Origin: Curvivirga sp965219885
Lineage (GTDB): Bacteria; Pseudomonadota; Alphaproteobacteria; UBA8366; Aestuariispiraceae
DNA: 64,000 nucleotides
Direction: 5' to 3'
Assembly: GCF_965219885.1 (NCBI RefSeq)
Contig: NZ_CBDCOT010000009.1
Span: forward strand, 372,001 to 436,000
Made by a program: the position numbers and the translations under genes. Positions 35,326-44,047 of the stretch are shown here, in pieces (position 1 is the stretch's first letter; each line of letters starts with the position of its first letter). A model generated the notes under the pieces. It saw only the letters and a list, made by a program, of their open reading frames with translations, was not told where the DNA came from and searched no databases.

Positions 35326-37356
35326 TTAATGATGATGCTGTCTAAGCTTCTTTGCCCCAGCATTGATCAAACGATCTGCAATAATAGCAATAAAAGCAAT
35401 AGACAAACCAGCAATCAAACCACGCCCTGTATCTGCCTTGGTCAAAGCGATATAAACTTCCTGACCAAGATCACGTGTACCAACAAGTGCCGTAATTACC
35501 AACATAGAAATTGCCAACATCACTGTTTGATTCATCCCAAGCAAGATTTCTGGCACAGCGATTGGTAACTTTACCTTCCACAAAAGTTGACGTTTCGTAC
35601 AACCAGATACGATGCCAGCTTCAATCAAAGATGGATCAATTTGACGCAAGCCATGAATAGTATAGCGTACAGCAGGCGCCAAAGCATAAAGGACCACAGC
35701 AATCATCGCAGCGAAATCACCGACACGGAATAACATTACAACCGGAATCAAGTAAACAAAACTTGGTAAGGTCTGCAACGTATCAATAGCGCCTTGAATG
35801 ATACGATTAGCTGTTGGCTTTTCTGCTGCTAGAATACCAAGTGGCACACCGATTAACCCTGCAATTACCACAGAAATACTGCACAAATAAACCGTGATCA
35901 TTGCTTTTTGCCATTGACCTGTAACCACAATAAACAGGCTTAATACAGCGCATAGTAACGACAGACGCCATCCGCCTAACTGCCAACCGATCAATGCCAA
36001 CATGGCACAAACCCACGGCCATGGAAGACCAAGTAAAAACCGTTTTACCGGGATCATAAATGTCGTCAACAATGCTGTTTTCAATGCCTCAAATTGATCA
36101 TAGAAATTTACATTTAGATATTTCACTGATGCTTCCCAGAAACTGGCCGTCGTGACTTCCCAGCTTTCAGGATACATCTGAAAAGCGTCAATCACATAGC
36201 CACCTATCCCGAAGAACAGAATTGCAACGCCTGAAATCAATGACCATTGATGGCGTTTAAGAAATGGTTTCTGAGCATGATGGTGGACCAGAGCCATATC
36301 ATTTTGCTCTGCAAAGGCCTGACTTAATCGATCAAGCGCAATCGCCAGCACAACGATAGCTACGCCAGCCTCCAGACCACCACCAATATCTAATCGACGC
36401 AGAGATGTCAGGACATCATATCCTAAACCACCCGCTCCGATCATAGACGCAATAATCACCATATTTAACGAAAGCATGATCACCTGGTTCACACCAACCA
36501 TTAAACCGGGTGCTGCACTTGGCACCAATACTTTCCACATTAATTGTCGGCGGGTACATCCTGCCATATAGCCAAAATCAACAATCTCACTTGGTACATT
36601 TTTCAAGGCCATAATTGTTATCCGCACCATTGGTGGCATGGCATAAATCACTGTTGCAATCATCGCTGCGACGGGCCCAAATCCAAATAAAAACAAGATG
36701 GGTACCAGATAGGCAAAGATTGGCATGGTTTGCATCAAATCAAGAAGAGGTGAAATTGCCTTTTCAAATTTTGGCCAACGATACCCACAAGTTCCGATCA
36801 ACACACCACCAATCACCCCCATAGGAACTGCAATCACAATGGAAGACAATGTGATCATAGAACTTTCCCATTGCCCAAAAACAGCCAGATATAGGAAACA
36901 TAACATGGCAAATATCGCCAAGCTCATTTTGGCGGGTGTGAGTTTCATTGCCCGTGCAAAATGCCCTATTGCAAAGACAATAATGATCACCGCAATCCAA
37001 CTTATCGGTGGCAATACCTGTACAGCCTCATTGCCTAGTCCACTGTAAAAACCTGTTGAGAAAATTGCGGTAGAGAAATCAAGTGGCAACTCCAAAAGAT
37101 AGGCAATACCACGGGTAAACTCCTTAAAAGTGAACAAGCCAAAACTGGCTTCTTCCACCAACCATTCCATACCGTTGGTGATATGACTTTTTAAAGGCAA
37201 ACGCCATCCAGCAGGATATTTCATCGCCCATTTCATGCCCAATATCTTTGACCAACCCTTGGCATTTGCCGCCAAGATCAAAGAGGCAATGAATAGCAAA
37301 AGCCACATCCCTCTGACAGAGACTATAAAATTTTTGAACCTCTCAGTCACCGGCAT
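35326..37356 (-). CDS. Fused double-domain ABC permease (ProW-like, two BPD domains)
   Basis: A 676-residue membrane protein holding two tandem permease domains of the quaternary-amine transporter class. The EAA loop occurs twice, as MAGCTRRQLMWKVLVPSAAP and as VSGCTKRQLLWKVKLPIAVP. Usual ProW/OpuAB proteins have one domain and dimerise; here both halves are in one chain. The start at 37356 is chosen because it lies just after GAAGGA, inside the end of the ATPase gene; a GTG at 37380 is also possible. It belongs with the ProV- and ProX-like genes upstream. Likely substrates are glycine betaine, choline or another quaternary ammonium. Confidence 0.9.
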   Translation of the reverse strand: MPVTERFKNFIVSVRGMWLLLFIASLILAANAKGWSKILGMKWAMKYPAGWRLPLKSHITNGMEWLVEEASFGLFTFKEFTRGIAYLLELPLDFSTAIFSTGFYSGLGNEAVQVLPPISWIAVIIIVFAIGHFARAMKLTPAKMSLAIFAMLCFLYLAVFGQWESSMITLSSIVIAVPMGVIGGVLIGTCGYRWPKFEKAISPLLDLMQTMPIFAYLVPILFLFGFGPVAAMIATVIYAMPPMVRITIMALKNVPSEIVDFGYMAGCTRRQLMWKVLVPSAAPGLMVGVNQVIMLSLNMVIIASMIGAGGLGYDVLTSLRRLDIGGGLEAGVAIVVLAIALDRLSQAFAEQNDMALVHHHAQKPFLKRHQWSLISGVAILFFGIGGYVIDAFQMYPESWEVTTASFWEASVKYLNVNFYDQFEALKTALLTTFMIPVKRFLLGLPWPWVCAMLALIGWQLGGWRLSLLCAVLSLFIVVTGQWQKAMITVYLCSISVVIAGLIGVPLGILAAEKPTANRIIQGAIDTLQTLPSFVYLIPVVMLFRVGDFAAMIAVVLYALAPAVRYTIHGLRQIDPSLIEAGIVSGCTKRQLLWKVKLPIAVPEILLGMNQTVMLAISMLVITALVGTRDLGQEVYIALTKADTGRGLIAGLSIAFIAIIADRLINAGAKKLRQHHH

Positions 37357-38383
37357 ATCCTTCACCAGCAACAAGAACACTAATTACCTTATCCCGCGAA
37401 AGGCTCCCCACCACTTCGCCATTTTCATCCAAAACAGCAAATGGCTTATCTGCCGCTTCAACTTTCACAGCAACATCAGCAATTAAATCTTTCACAGCAA
37501 CATCGCCAGCAACCTCGTGAGCGCCCAAAGGTGCCGCCATGACTGAACCAACAGTTAAAACTTTGGCTTTTGAAACATGGCTTGTAAATTCCTCTACATA
37601 AGCATCCGCAGGGTTTAAGACCAATTCTTCTGCCGTTCCAATTTGTACGACACGTCCGTCCTTCATAATTGCAATGCGGTCTGCCAGACGAATTGCTTCG
37701 TCGAAATCATGGGTGATAAAGGTAATTGTCTTATGCAGAACATTTTGCAGACGTAAGAATTCATCCTGCATCTCACGACGGATTAACGGGTCCAAGGCAC
37801 TAAACGGTTCATCAAGAAACCATAATTCAGGCTCTACTGCCAAGCTACGTGCGATACCAACACGCTGTTGTTGGCCGCCTGAAAGCTCACTTGGATAGTA
37901 ATTTTCACGCCCTTTTAAGCCAACCAATTCAATAACTTGTCTGGCCTGCTTTTCACGTTCAGCTTTACTCACACCCTGAACTTCCAGTGGAAAAGCAACA
38001 TTTCCAAGTACGGTTAAATGCGGCAATAATGCGAAATGCTGGAAAACCATCCCCATTTTATGGCGACGAATTTCGATCATTTCTTCTTCGGTCGCATCCA
38101 GTAAATTCTTACCATCAAAGATAATTTCACCCGCTGTGGGCTCAATTAGTCTGGATAATAATCTGACTAAGGTGGATTTACCTGATCCTGATAATCCCAT
38201 AATGACGAAAATTTCGCCTTCATAAATTTCAATATTGGCTTGGCGGACACCAACAACGCAACCTTGCTCCTTCAGGGTTTTATCAAGGTTTTCTGAGCTG
38301 GTTTCATTCATAATCTTTTCTGCATTCCCACCAAAAACTTTCCAAATATTTTTGCATGAGAGTTTTACAGATTGGCTGGGCAT
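37343..38383 (-). CDS. Quaternary-amine ABC transporter ATPase (ProV-like)
   Basis: A 346-residue ATPase with Walker A GLSGSGKST (typical of ProV/OpuAA), signature LSGGQQQR, Walker B LWFLDEPFSALD and a C-terminal CBS-like part (about 290-340, with FAVLDENGEVVGSLSRDKVI). ProV-type CBS domains sense ionic strength, so osmotic gating is possible. It overlaps the fused permease by 14 bp. A hairpin terminator stands between it and the binding-protein gene. Confidence 0.93.
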   Translation of the reverse strand: MPSQSVKLSCKNIWKVFGGNAEKIMNETSSENLDKTLKEQGCVVGVRQANIEIYEGEIFVIMGLSGSGKSTLVRLLSRLIEPTAGEIIFDGKNLLDATEEEMIEIRRHKMGMVFQHFALLPHLTVLGNVAFPLEVQGVSKAEREKQARQVIELVGLKGRENYYPSELSGGQQQRVGIARSLAVEPELWFLDEPFSALDPLIRREMQDEFLRLQNVLHKTITFITHDFDEAIRLADRIAIMKDGRVVQIGTAEELVLNPADAYVEEFTSHVSKAKVLTVGSVMAAPLGAHEVAGDVAVKDLIADVAVKVEAADKPFAVLDENGEVVGSLSRDKVISVLVAGEGYAGD

Positions 38384-38410
38384 TTATTTATTCCGATCCG
38401 ATCAAAACAT

Positions 38411-38443
38411 AAAAAGAAGGAGGAGCATCAAGGACACTCCTCC
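38411..38443 (-). terminator. Intercistronic terminator/attenuator after the ProX-like gene
   Basis: GGAGGAG (38419-38425) pairs with CTCCTCC (38437-38443). On the minus strand it runs into TTCTTTTTATG. It lies between the binding-protein gene and the ATPase gene, as in the other two importers on this strand. Confidence 0.75.
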
Positions 38444-38462
38444 ATAGCAAGGAGTAAAGAGT

Positions 38463-39419
38463 TTACTTAAGCCACTCTTTCCAGACATCTTCGTTTTCAG
38501 TGATCCAGCCTTGAACCACATCATCAATATCTTCGCCGTTCAAATCAGCTTTCACGATCAATGCGGACATTTCGTCATTATTCATGTCAAAACTTTCAAT
38601 AGCTGAATGTGCACCCGGCCATTTATCCTTCACGCCAGACCATGCCACTTTCCAAATCGGACCTGTTGGCTTACCACAATCATAAGCCAAATCAGGGTTC
38701 ACACCGACAGATGGGTCATTATAACATTCTGCGCTATATTCCGGGAATTGAATCCAATCTCCCTGAAATTTGAATGTGGCCCAATGTGGGGAATACACCC
38801 ATAGTAAAATTGGGGCTTCACGTTGATAAGCAGATTCAAGTTCTGCAAATAAAGCAGCATCGGTACCTGCATGAACAACTTCATAATCAAGTTCTAAGGC
38901 TTCAACACGCTCATCATCAAAACCACCCCATGTTACGGGTGCGCCAAGATAACGACCATTTGGCAAAGTTTCCGCAGTTCCGAACTCTTCAGCGCAATCA
39001 TTTAAGGCTTCCCAATTTGGTAAGCCCGGGCAGCGTTCTTCCATATATGATGGATACCACCATTCCTCAATCGCTTGCATACCTGTCGAACCAAGGTTTT
39101 CTACCTTGCCGGTTCCAACAGCCTTATCCATAGCTTCACGACCTGTTGTTTCCCAGATTTCCATCGCCACATGCAAGTCTCCAGACTGAAGACCCGCAAA
39201 TTGCGCAATATAATCTGCCTGTACATATTCTACGTTAAAGCCACCTTTTTTTAGAACCTCACCCATGATCTTTGTGGTGAGTAACTGGCCAGTCCAATCA
39301 TGCAATGTCAATTTGATCGGATCAGATGAATTTGCCCATGCAGATGCACTTGCACCTATACACATAGCAAGACCAGCCAAACCAAATGTAGCCTTCCTTA
39401 TTCCATGTCCCATTTTCAT
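38463..39419 (-). CDS. Glycine betaine-type solute-binding protein (ProX/OpuAC-like)
   Basis: A 318-residue periplasmic protein with signal peptide ending near SAWA (about residue 29). The OpuAC fold is marked by LHDWTGQLLTTKIMGEVLKKGG and GDLHVAMEIWETT. Aromatic residues such as those in EEWWYPSYM and LLWVYSPHWATF could form the cation cage for a quaternary ammonium group. Four or more cysteines are unusual for the family and may form disulfides. First gene of the importer operon, with the DeoR gene divergent upstream. Confidence 0.92.
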   Translation of the reverse strand: MKMGHGIRKATFGLAGLAMCIGASASAWANSSDPIKLTLHDWTGQLLTTKIMGEVLKKGGFNVEYVQADYIAQFAGLQSGDLHVAMEIWETTGREAMDKAVGTGKVENLGSTGMQAIEEWWYPSYMEERCPGLPNWEALNDCAEEFGTAETLPNGRYLGAPVTWGGFDDERVEALELDYEVVHAGTDAALFAELESAYQREAPILLWVYSPHWATFKFQGDWIQFPEYSAECYNDPSVGVNPDLAYDCGKPTGPIWKVAWSGVKDKWPGAHSAIESFDMNNDEMSALIVKADLNGEDIDDVVQGWITENEDVWKEWLK

Positions 39420-39490
39420 AAGTCACCTTCCTGTTATACGAATTTTTTCGTCTTTATTGTCTTCACGATGAGTTAAACACGAACTCATGT

Positions 39491-39506
39491 CAACATTATT
39501 CAACAT
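39491..39506 (-). promoter_or_regulatory. Tandem ATGTTG boxes before the ProX-like gene
   Basis: Two minus-strand ATGTTG boxes with 10-bp spacing, about 70-90 bp upstream of the binding-protein start. The context CATGTCAACATTA (39486-39498) is shared exactly with 33571-33583. Confidence 0.5.
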
Positions 39507-39544
39507 TTATAATACAAATTATGTTGTTTTGTATAGCATAAATG
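39504..39544. promoter_or_regulatory. Long inverted repeat in the DeoR/ProX gap
   Basis: CATTTAT and TACAAA on the left are mirrored by TTTGTA and ATAAATG on the right, with offsets of 2 and 4 bases between the blocks. It is 41 bp overall. A dimeric regulator site or a cruciform is possible. Confidence 0.35.
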
Positions 39545-39654
39545 TCTTTTTTATGTTTCCATCATTCTTATATGCAAAGAATGTAAAGTCACAAAAAGCG
39601 AGTTAAAGCTTGTAAAAACTTCAGTTTTCCTTATGAAAACAACCATTAACAGAG

Positions 39655-39670
39655 ATGTTGGTTTATGTTG
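39655..39670 (+). promoter_or_regulatory. Tandem ATGTTG boxes before the DeoR gene
   Basis: ATGTTG at 39655 and 39665, exactly 10 bp apart, 76-91 bp upstream of the DeoR start. The same spaced pair occurs before the ProX-like and kinase genes, pointing to self-regulation by this DeoR protein. Confidence 0.5.
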
Positions 39671-39745
39671 ATTTGCAGATCAGAATGCGCTTTTCAATTA
39701 AATTGGCTTTGATTAAAATAGCGGAAAATTAAGAGATTAAAGATA

Positions 39746-40510
39746 ATGCACGCGACAAAACGAGAAACAGAAATCCTTAACACTGTGCGATTGAAAGGGT
39801 CCGTTACGACAATGGAACTGGCAGAAATGCTGGGCGTAACTGATCAAACCATTCGCAGAAACGTGATCCCACTGGTTGAAAGAGGATTGGTTAAGAAGGT
39901 GCATGGGGCCATCGTTGCACCTGATCGTCTTTTAGAAGCCCCGTTCCATCGTCGCATGCTGGAAAATCAGGACGCCAAACAGAATTTAGCAACTGTGGTG
40001 GCCGCAACGATAAGCGATGGTGACTCTATTATGCTAGATGCCGGATCCACGACTTCTTATGTGGCACAAGCCCTTGCGGATAAAAAAAATCTGACTGTGA
40101 TTACCAACTCCGCACAAATTGCAAGTACCCTCGCACCTAATCCAACAAATAAAGTCTACTTCGCTGGATCAGAACTACGTAGCGATGATTCCGCAGCATT
40201 TGACGCACAAGCATTAAAGACTTTCAATCAATTTGACGTACAATATGCAATTCTCTCCGCAACGGCTTTACATGCACAACGTGGCATTATGGTTCAAAAA
40301 GCCCATGAAGCGGAATTATCACGTATGCTTATCAGTCGGGCAAGCCATGTAATCGTCGCTGCGGATAGCACAAAATTCGACCGTAAATCTTTGATTTCTG
40401 TCTGCGAGTTTTCCGATATTCAAACTCTGGTCAGTAATGAAGCCCCTATAGGTGAACTGGCTGAGGCACTGGAAACAAATAATGTATTTGTTTCAACTCC
40501 TAATACTTAA
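39746..40510 (+). CDS. DeoR/GlpR family transcriptional regulator
   Basis: A 254-residue repressor. The helix-turn-helix region reads RETEILNTVRLKGSV...MLGVTDQTIRRNVIPLVERGLVKKVHGAI. The C-terminal effector domain has LDAGSTTSYVAQAL and TNSAQIAS, as in GlpR-type phospho-ligand sensors. It is divergent from the ProX-like importer and converges with the deacetylase gene, overlapping by 4 bp. Shared ATGTTG pairs suggest a regulon covering the importer and the kinase/dehydrogenase/phosphatase genes. Confidence 0.92.
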   Translation: MHATKRETEILNTVRLKGSVTTMELAEMLGVTDQTIRRNVIPLVERGLVKKVHGAIVAPDRLLEAPFHRRMLENQDAKQNLATVVAATISDGDSIMLDAGSTTSYVAQALADKKNLTVITNSAQIASTLAPNPTNKVYFAGSELRSDDSAAFDAQALKTFNQFDVQYAILSATALHAQRGIMVQKAHEAELSRMLISRASHVIVAADSTKFDRKSLISVCEFSDIQTLVSNEAPIGELAEALETNNVFVSTPNT

Positions 40511-41541
40511 AGTGAGTCATCAAAGCCTTTCAGGACATTAAATACATTTTGTCCAATAGGACCAACATCGTACCCACCTTCCATTGTAAAGACAGTTGGT
40601 AGCTCAAGTACCTCTAACAATTTCCCCATTGTTAGAAAGTCATCCGTTTTCAACTTAAACTTTGAAATTGGGTCGCCTTCATACGTATCGACGCCCAAAG
40701 GTACAACCAACATCTCCGCGCCAAACGCTTTCACTTTATCACAAGCAATATGAAACGCGTCTTCCCAATCCTTAAAATCGGCACCATCTTTAAGAGGCAA
40801 ATTTAAATTACATCCCACCCCGGCACCTTCGCCCATTTCATCTTCATATCCCAAATAATATGGAAAATTCGTTTTTGGATGTCCATGTATTGAAATAGTT
40901 AAAATATCTTCCCGATCATAAAAGATATCCTGTGTACCATTCCCATGATGGAAATCCACATCTAGCACACATACTTTTTCATAACCGCGGTCCCGCGCCG
41001 CTTGTGCCGCAATAGCTGCATTATTCAAATAACAATATCCACCATATGTGGCTGCATGCGCATGATGTCCTGGCGGGCGCGTTAAAGCAAAAGCAGACCT
41101 ATCACCTGCGCATACATAGTCCAAAGCTGTAAGGGCGGTTTGTGCCCCTTGATAAGCCGCCTTCCAAGTCCCATCCACAATGGCGGAATCGCTAGAGAAC
41201 GCATAACTTCCAATCTTGGCATTTAAATTTTCATGCGATGAAATATGTTTCAATCCTTTAGCGGGCCATATATAGGGAATAACGTCGCCCTCATTGCCTG
41301 CGGCTTTCCATTCTTTCCAGATATTTTGCAAGAACGTCACATAATGATCTTCATGTACTTGGACAATAGGATCTAAACCAAAATCTTTTGGTTCCAGAAA
41401 TTCGGTTACGCCATTTTTTTTGAATAAACTGATAATATTTCTAAGACGGGACGGGTTTTCGAAACTCGGCACAAGCTTCCCATGGTGAAATTCTTCTCTC
41501 GCGTCATGATAAACCGATGCTTCATTTAAAACAATTTTCAT
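40507..41541 (-). CDS. Acetylpolyamine amidohydrolase (histone-deacetylase fold)
   Basis: A 344-residue zinc amidohydrolase of the class II HDAC/APAH family. RPPGHHAHAATYGGYCYLNN holds the catalytic histidine pair. VLDVDFHHGNGTQDIFY holds zinc ligands Asp and His, with a further aspartate in VPLGVDTYEGDP and the catalytic tyrosine region GGYDVGP near the end. The IFYDREDILTISIHGHPKTNFPYYLG stretch is close to bacterial acetylpolyamine deacetylases. It would release acetate from acetylputrescine, acetylspermidine or related amides. A PotFGHI-type importer and an Lrp regulator follow, supporting polyamine use. Confidence 0.9.
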   Translation of the reverse strand: MKIVLNEASVYHDAREEFHHGKLVPSFENPSRLRNIISLFKKNGVTEFLEPKDFGLDPIVQVHEDHYVTFLQNIWKEWKAAGNEGDVIPYIWPAKGLKHISSHENLNAKIGSYAFSSDSAIVDGTWKAAYQGAQTALTALDYVCAGDRSAFALTRPPGHHAHAATYGGYCYLNNAAIAAQAARDRGYEKVCVLDVDFHHGNGTQDIFYDREDILTISIHGHPKTNFPYYLGYEDEMGEGAGVGCNLNLPLKDGADFKDWEDAFHIACDKVKAFGAEMLVVPLGVDTYEGDPISKFKLKTDDFLTMGKLLEVLELPTVFTMEGGYDVGPIGQNVFNVLKGFDDSL

Positions 41542-41565
41542 TATAATAATCCCGCCTTAATCCTT

Positions 41566-41631
41566 ATTTGTAGAAACATCATATAGATATCAACATTTGT
41601 CAGAAACATCATATTTGTAGAAAATTGATGA
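41566..41631. promoter_or_regulatory. Three imperfect direct repeats in the deacetylase/Lrp gap
   Basis: ATTTGTAGAAACATCAT (41566), ATTTGTCAGAAACATCAT (41595) and ATTTGTAGAAAATTGATGA (41613) repeat in one orientation within the divergent gap. AGAAACATCATAT occurs twice exactly, 30 bp apart. Lrp proteins often bind such arrays. Confidence 0.5.
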
Positions 41632-41682
41632 AATATTGATTATTCTGCCAGCTCAATTAACGAAATCGGCAATAGGAATAAT

Positions 41683-42099
41683 ATGGACGACCTAGATCAT
41701 AGATTGATAGCAGAACTAAGAATTAACGGACGTGCCTCGGTTCCGGTCCTTGCTCAGATACTTGGTGTTGCAAGAGGGACCGTACAATCCCGCCTCAACA
41801 AACTACTAGATTCAGGCGTCATTAAAGGCTTCACCGTCAAATTACGTGATGGGGAACGACAAGATATTATCAAAGCAATAATGATGATTGAGCTTGGCGA
41901 AAATAACTGCCGTGCCACCATCAATAGCTTAAAGAAAATTCCAGGCCTATCGGAAGTCAGCACCACCAACGGTAAATGGGATTTGATTGCCAATGTTGAA
42001 GTTTCAACCATGCAGGAAATCAACCAGCTTATAACCGATATCCGGGCCATGGATGGCATCCGGAAAAGTGAAACTTTCCTGCAATTAGGTCCAGCCTAA
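41683..42099 (+). CDS. Lrp/AsnC family transcriptional regulator
   Basis: A 138-residue regulator. The N-terminal helix-turn-helix (HRLIAELRINGRASVPVLAQILGVARGTVQSRLNKLLDSGVI) is followed by the RAM effector domain (about 65-136). Such proteins sense amino acids or related amines. It is divergent from the deacetylase gene and converges on the polyamine importer across a terminator. It probably controls the deacetylase through the direct repeats between them, and perhaps the importer. Confidence 0.93.
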   Translation: MDDLDHRLIAELRINGRASVPVLAQILGVARGTVQSRLNKLLDSGVIKGFTVKLRDGERQDIIKAIMMIELGENNCRATINSLKKIPGLSEVSTTNGKWDLIANVEVSTMQEINQLITDIRAMDGIRKSETFLQLGPA

Positions 42100-42103
42100 A
42101 ACA

Positions 42104-42134
42104 AAACCCCGAACTTCATATAAACTCGGGGTTT
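42104..42134. terminator. Bidirectional Rho-independent terminator
   Basis: AAACCCCGA (42104-42112) pairs with TCGGGGTTT (42126-42134), with T-rich sequence on both sides. It lies between the Lrp gene (+) and the importer operon (-). Confidence 0.85.
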
Positions 42135-42156
42135 CATTTTTACTCAGACAGATGAG

Positions 42157-43194
42157 TTATTTTTTCAAATTCGTCCAGATTGTGTCGTAAACGGCCTGAG
42201 TTGCCTGATCACAAACTTCGATAAACACGCCAGGTCCTGCTTTCGCATGTGGGTTCTTCTCTGGCTGGGTTGCAAGTTCTGGATCAAGGAATTCAGCCAC
42301 ACCATTCACACCCGCATTGTAACGCGCATAATTTGTGACAGCCGCAATATTTTCTGGTTCAAGCAAGAAATCCATAAATTTCAATGCGTTTTCACGATTT
42401 GGGGCATCCTTTAATAGAACCACATTATCCATCCAAGCTACATAACCCTGTGTTGGATATGCATATTCTACATTTGCGCCTTCTTCCCGTGCTTTGGCGG
42501 AGAAACCATCATAAATCTGACCAACGGCAACATCACCTGACACCAACACCTCTTTGGCAGTATCAGAGTTAAAAGAGGCCCAATGTTGTTTTGCATTCTG
42601 TAACATCGCGTTAAGAGCTTTTAGCTGTTCACGATCTTGGGAACATTGTGGAATACCCATATGAACAGATGCCATTGCCATCACTTCACCCTGAGAATCC
42701 AGCATATTAATGCGTCCACTTAATTCTGAAGGCGGGTTAAACAGGATATCTGTGGTTTGAATATCGCCATTATAAACATCACGATTCACCGCAAAACTTG
42801 TGGAGCCCCATTGATAAGGGATGGAATGTTTACGGCCTGGATCGAAACTTGGATCCGCCCAACCGGCTTCGATATTTCCTTTATTTTTCAATTCACCATC
42901 GGCAATTGTATCTAACAGACCTTCGCCTGCCATAATCGACACCATGTAATCACCTGGCACAGCAACATCATATGTACCAATTGCACCAGCTTTTAGGGAT
43001 GCCAACATAGATTCATTTGAATCATAGGTATCCATGGTGACTTCAATGCCTGTTTCTGCTGTAAACTTATCCAGCAATTCTTGTGGCATATATTCAAACC
43101 AATGATATACGACCAGTTTTTCTTGAGCTTTAGCAGCAGTTGCCGTCAACCCGAGTGCAAGTGCCATCACACCTGACATTAGATATTTTTTCAT
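42157..43194 (-). CDS. Polyamine ABC transporter binding protein (PotF/PotD-like)
   Basis: A 345-residue periplasmic protein with signal peptide ending at AKAQ (about residue 23). The mature start EKLVVYHWFEYMPQELLDKFTAETGIEV and the YQWGSTSFAVNRD segment fit the PotD/PotF fold. It is the last gene of the ATPase-permease-permease-binding protein order, unlike the other importers here where the binding-protein gene precedes the permeases. The nearby acetylpolyamine deacetylase makes putrescine, spermidine or an acetylated form the likely ligand. Confidence 0.92.
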   Translation of the reverse strand: MKKYLMSGVMALALGLTATAAKAQEKLVVYHWFEYMPQELLDKFTAETGIEVTMDTYDSNESMLASLKAGAIGTYDVAVPGDYMVSIMAGEGLLDTIADGELKNKGNIEAGWADPSFDPGRKHSIPYQWGSTSFAVNRDVYNGDIQTTDILFNPPSELSGRINMLDSQGEVMAMASVHMGIPQCSQDREQLKALNAMLQNAKQHWASFNSDTAKEVLVSGDVAVGQIYDGFSAKAREEGANVEYAYPTQGYVAWMDNVVLLKDAPNRENALKFMDFLLEPENIAAVTNYARYNAGVNGVAEFLDPELATQPEKNPHAKAGPGVFIEVCDQATQAVYDTIWTNLKK

Positions 43195-43224
43195 TTTCTA
43201 TCTCCCATGTTTAAAAACATAATT

Positions 43225-44043
43225 TTATTTTGTGTTATCCGATTTACCGACGATGTAACTTAAGGTGACCATGACAATGGACACGCCCAGCAAGAGGGAT
43301 GAGATCGCCATAATATTTGGTTTGATGCCTTGCTTAACGGATCCAAAAATGGCCGTTGGTAAAGTTTCCACACCCGCGCCTTTCACAAAATTTGTAATGA
43401 TGAAATCATCCAAAGAAACGATGAAGGCCAGAATGAAACCAGAAATAATTCCCGGCATCATCAACGGCACCAAAATCTTGGTAAATGCCTGGCGTTTATT
43501 GGCATACAGGTCCATAGCAGCTTGTTCATAACTGCTTTCAATACCTTGCATACGTGCTGAAATTGGCAAATACGCAAAAGGAATACAAAAAGCTGTATGG
43601 GCAAGAAGAATGGTCATCACTCCACGGTCAAAACCAATAGAGTTAAAGAAGATCAGCGTCGCAACCGCCGTCACAATTTCAGGCACCATCAATGGTAAAC
43701 TGATCAAACCAAAAGAAACCGTACGCATACGGAAACGCCCGCCTCGGATCATTGCAGTTGCTGCAAGTGTTGCGATTAAAGTCGCCATTGTGGCTGCGGC
43801 AATCGCAATCACAAAACTGTTCCATGCAGCGACTTTAAATTTCTCACTTTCCGGACCGCTAAATACATCAATATACCAGCGGAAAGAGAGGCCCTCCCAA
43901 TTTGTGAGCGATGCGGATGCATTAAAACTATAAACAGTTACGACAACCAATGGCGCATAAAGCACAAACAAGCAAAGAAGCGTGATTGCCTTAAAGCCGC
44001 TATAATTTTTGATGTCATATTTAGAGGATTTACGTGTTGCCAT
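43225..44043 (-). CDS. Polyamine ABC transporter permease (PotI/PotC-like)
   Basis: About 272 residues with six membrane helices and the EAA loop AAMDLYANKRQAFTKILVPLMMPGIISG. The start at 44043 has GGGAGGGTGAT upstream; the frame extends to 44088, but that would overlap the preceding permease gene. It pairs with the PotH-like protein. Confidence 0.93.
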   Translation of the reverse strand: MATRKSSKYDIKNYSGFKAITLLCLFVLYAPLVVVTVYSFNASASLTNWEGLSFRWYIDVFSGPESEKFKVAAWNSFVIAIAAATMATLIATLAATAMIRGGRFRMRTVSFGLISLPLMVPEIVTAVATLIFFNSIGFDRGVMTILLAHTAFCIPFAYLPISARMQGIESSYEQAAMDLYANKRQAFTKILVPLMMPGIISGFILAFIVSLDDFIITNFVKGAGVETLPTAIFGSVKQGIKPNIMAISSLLLGVSIVMVTLSYIVGKSDNTK

Positions 44044-44047
44044 GATA

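Larger units (their letters stand above)
39420..39745. other. 326-bp divergent intergenic control region
   Basis: No gene is supported here. It separates the ProX-like gene (-) from the DeoR gene (+) and carries two tandem ATGTTG pairs (39491-39506 minus, 39655-39670 plus) and a long inverted repeat (39504-39544). It is very AT-rich and must hold both promoters. Confidence 0.7.
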
